Origin: Roseobacter sp.
GTDB taxonomy: Bacteria; Pseudomonadota; Alphaproteobacteria; Rhodobacterales; Rhodobacteraceae
Reading direction: 5' to 3'
NCBI GenBank assembly: GCA_011050655.1
Contig: DRFG01000111.1
Span: 1 to 34,869 of the forward strand
Length of the DNA: 34,869 bases
The notes under the pieces were generated by a model. It did not search any database. It was not told the origin of the DNA and was given only the letters and a program-made list of their open reading frames with translations. Numbering within the stretch: the stretch's first letter is position 1; every line of letters begins with the position of its first letter. Below, one piece after another: positions 33,399-34,869 of the stretch. The translations under genes were made by a program, and so were the position numbers.

Positions 33399-33599
33399 TT
33401 AGCGATGTTTTGCTGCAAACGTGTCTACTTGGCGTTCGGCTTCATCCTTGGCAACGCCATAGCGGGTTTGGATCTTGCCGACCAACTGGTCACGCTCCCC
33501 TGCGGATTCAGTGACGTCATCGTCGGTCAAATCGCCCCATTCCTCCTTGACCTTACCGCTCATCTGTTTCCAGTTACCTTTAATTGTATCCCAATTCAT
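33399..33599 (-). CDS. CsbD family stress protein
   Basis: A 66-residue hydrophilic protein with the CsbD pattern: MNWDTIKGNWKQMSGKVKEE, then WGDLTDDD, GERDQLVGKIQTRYGVAKDE and a basic end. AAAGGAG seven bases before the ATG at 33599 decides the start; the open frame extends to 33701 without meaning. CsbD-like proteins are induced by general stress in other bacteria; the molecular role is unknown. Expect strong, stress-regulated expression. Single gene between two terminators. Confidence 0.9.
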   Translation of the reverse strand: MNWDTIKGNWKQMSGKVKEEWGDLTDDDVTESAGERDQLVGKIQTRYGVAKDEAERQVDTFAAKHR

Positions 33600-33629
33600 A
33601 GCATAACTCCTTTGTTTATACAGCCAGTC

Positions 33630-33651
33630 AAAAACCTCTCTGAGGCTTTTT
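33630..33651 (-). terminator. Hairpin with T-run, end of nadK or leader of csbD-like gene
   Basis: Plus strand AAAAACCTC-TCT-GAGGCTTTTT, one mismatch in the stem; on the minus strand it reads as a stem followed by a T-run. It is 57 bp past the nadK stop and 31 bp before the CsbD-like start, so it either ends nadK or sits in the CsbD leader as an attenuator. Confidence 0.5.
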
Positions 33652-33707
33652 CCGGCTCGTATAATCAAACGTAGCAAGCTGAATTTGGTTCCATGACGCA
33701 AATGGTT

Positions 33708-34463
33708 TCAGTTGAATTGCTCACTGATAAGACGTTCTTCTAACCCGTGCCCCGGATCAAACAGAATTCTGTGTTCAATCGACGGGTCCGAGTTAATTTC
33801 AACCGATAAAACATTGCGGTAAGAGTTACCGTCGGCATCCGCCATCACAGGGCGTTTTTCTGGTTCAAGGACATCAAACCGTACCTTTGCGGTCTTTGGC
33901 AGCAGCGCACCGCGCCAACGTCTAGGGCGAAACGCCGCCATCGCCGTCAGCGCCAGCACATCCGCACCAATAGGTAAAATCGGCCCATGGGCAGAATAAT
34001 TATAGGCCGTAGAACCCGCAGGTGTCGCCAGCAAGGCCCCGTCACAGACCAGCTCCTCCATCCGAACGCGACCGTCGACACTGATCCTGAGCTTAGCCGC
34101 TTGCGGTCCTTCGCGCAGCAGTGCAACTTCATTCAGCGCCAGCGCTTTTGACGTGCTCCCGTTCGCATGGGTGGCCACCATGACCAATGGGTTGATGACC
34201 GCCTCTTCTGCTGCATCCAAACGCTCGACCAGATCATCTTCGGCGTATTCGTTCATCAAAAAACCAATGGTTCCCCTGTTCATACCATAGACCGGTACGC
34301 CCAGCGCCTGGGTCTCATGCAGGGTCTGCAACATGAACCCGTCACCCCCCAAAGCGACGATCACATCGGCCCGGGCGGGATCTGCGTTGCCATAGCGTGC
34401 CCCAAGGGCTGTTAATGCCTCTTGAGCAACTTCGGAGCGGCTGGCAGTAAAAGCGATCTTCAT
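33708..34463 (-). CDS. nadK: NAD kinase
   Basis: A 251-residue NAD kinase that makes NADP from NAD and ATP. The ATG at 34463 gives [17 protein letters not shown], the normal start; the open frame upstream to 34571 is not family sequence. Motifs: the GGDG active site in [41 protein letters not shown], and [20 protein letters not shown] with the NE/D residues for NAD binding. Length is at the short end, as usual for alphaproteobacteria. Divergent from glyA. Confidence 0.94.
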   Translation of the reverse strand: MKIAFTASRSEVAQEALTALGARYGNADPARADVIVALGGDGFMLQTLHETQALGVPVYGMNRGTIGFLMNEYAEDDLVERLDAAEEAVINPLVMVATHANGSTSKALALNEVALLREGPQAAKLRISVDGRVRMEELVCDGALLATPAGSTAYNYSAHGPILPIGADVLALTAMAAFRPRRWRGALLPKTAKVRFDVLEPEKRPVMADADGNSYRNVLSVEINSDPSIEHRILFDPGHGLEERLISEQFN

Positions 34464-34631
34464 GGGTACGTATTTCCAATGAGGGGCATTCTTGCCCAAA
34501 GGAACCACATTCTGCTGATGGCTACCAGCTTTGACGTATATAAAGCCGGTTGTGGCGCAATCGACCTTCACCCCCGTTTAGGATTCAGCTAAATAGCCCC
34601 AACTCTAGCCTCACTCCAAAGGAAAACGCTC

Positions 34632-34869
34632 ATGTCCGGATTTTTTACAACGCCTCTATCCGAAGCTGACCCCGAAATCTTCGGCTCCATCACGGACGAA
34701 CTGGGCCGTCAGCGCCAGGAGATCGAATTGATCGCGTCAGAAAACATCGTGTCGGCAGCGGTGATGGCCGCGCAGGGATCCGTTCTGACCAACAAATACG
34801 CCGAAGGCTATCCGGGGCGTCGCTACTACGGTGGCTGTGAATTTGTTGATGTTGCTGAAAACCTTGCCA
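34632..34869 (+). CDS. glyA: Serine hydroxymethyltransferase, 5' part (cut by window edge)
   Basis: Only the first 79 codons are inside the window. [20 protein letters not shown] is followed by [20 protein letters not shown] and [20 protein letters not shown], the highly conserved N-terminus of GlyA, which interconverts serine and glycine and charges tetrahydrofolate. AAAGGAAAA lies about eight bases upstream of the ATG. The rest of the gene, including the PLP lysine, is beyond the edge, so intactness cannot be judged. Confidence 0.95.
   Translation, partial: MSGFFTTPLSEADPEIFGSITDELGRQRQEIELIASENIVSAAVMAAQGSVLTNKYAEGYPGRRYYGGCEFVDVAENLA

Noticed and set aside
34464-34631. Riboswitch in front of glyA
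   Set aside because: The 168-bp gap shows no glycine or SAM aptamer core that I can recognise and no terminator-type switch hairpin.
1-34869. CRISPR array, tRNA/rRNA genes, prophage or insertion sequence
   Set aside because: No regularly spaced repeats, no cloverleaf-like segments with a CCA end, and no integrase, transposase or phage structural protein anywhere in the window.

Overview
The window looks like a chromosomal segment of a marine alphaproteobacterium of the Rhodobacterales (Roseobacter-type). Supporting signs are the moderate GC content, the Rhodobacterales-style SPOR protein, quinone-type PyrD next to a DUF952 gene, LiuR/GnyR-type MerR regulators beside a FadE-like dehydrogenase, and GC-rich dispersed repeats containing TTCATTTTGCC. 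Genus cannot be decided from this text alone. I saw no rRNA, tRNA, CRISPR array, phage or insertion sequence. Genes are dense and most are core metabolism.

Layout. (1) 1-4.7 kb: a LysR regulator, a secreted cupredoxin-like protein without copper ligands, a gene-free stretch (1412-1854), an MFS transporter, and a convergent periplasmic UshA-type 5'-nucleotidase. (2) 4.9-7.0 kb: a tight operon DUF952 - DUF1330-like - pyrD - arsC, with each junction an ATGA overlap. (3) 7.1-9.4 kb, minus strand: two PaaI-like hotdog thioesterases and a MATE exporter, all overlapping. (4) 9.5-11.6 kb, a regulator cluster: MerR, a small unknown protein, a LuxR solo with a nearly complete acyl-homoserine-lactone pocket signature, and a second MerR paralogue, with a cluster of five ACGT tetramers between luxR and the second merR. 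(5) 11.6-18.4 kb, a beta-oxidation operon: FadE-like dehydrogenase, a small ribbon-helix-helix-like protein, a glutathione S-transferase, thiolase FadA, an unknown 99-residue protein and the bifunctional FadB/FadJ-like enzyme, closed by a strong hairpin terminator. (6) 18.4-24.7 kb: sulfotransferase, acyl-CoA ligase, GNAT acetyltransferase, a membrane-anchored M48-like protein that has lost its zinc ligands, an SGNH hydrolase and a SPOR-domain envelope protein. (7) 24.8-28.5 kb, minus strand: nucleoside salvage cdd-deoA-deoB-upp, with same-orientation repeats flanking cdd-deoA-deoB. (8) 28.7-34.9 kb: malic enzyme (MaeB type), a tiny lysine-rich protein, propionyl-CoA synthetase, a CsbD-like stress protein, NAD kinase, and the start of serine hydroxymethyltransferase at the right edge.

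Functional themes: acyl-CoA metabolism dominates (ligases, dehydrogenase, hydratase/dehydrogenase, thiolase, thioesterases, propionyl-CoA entry, malic enzyme linking the TCA cycle to pyruvate). The MerR pair and the LuxR solo sit where they could control it. Nucleotide metabolism appears three times: secreted nucleotidase, pyrD, and the deo/upp salvage operon.

I do not see a complete novel defence or biosynthetic system. The best leads are the dispersed repeat whose hairpin arms differ between copies but stay paired, the LuxR-MerR-MerR regulatory island, the catalytically dead M48-like membrane protein, and several small unannotated proteins inside well-understood operons.
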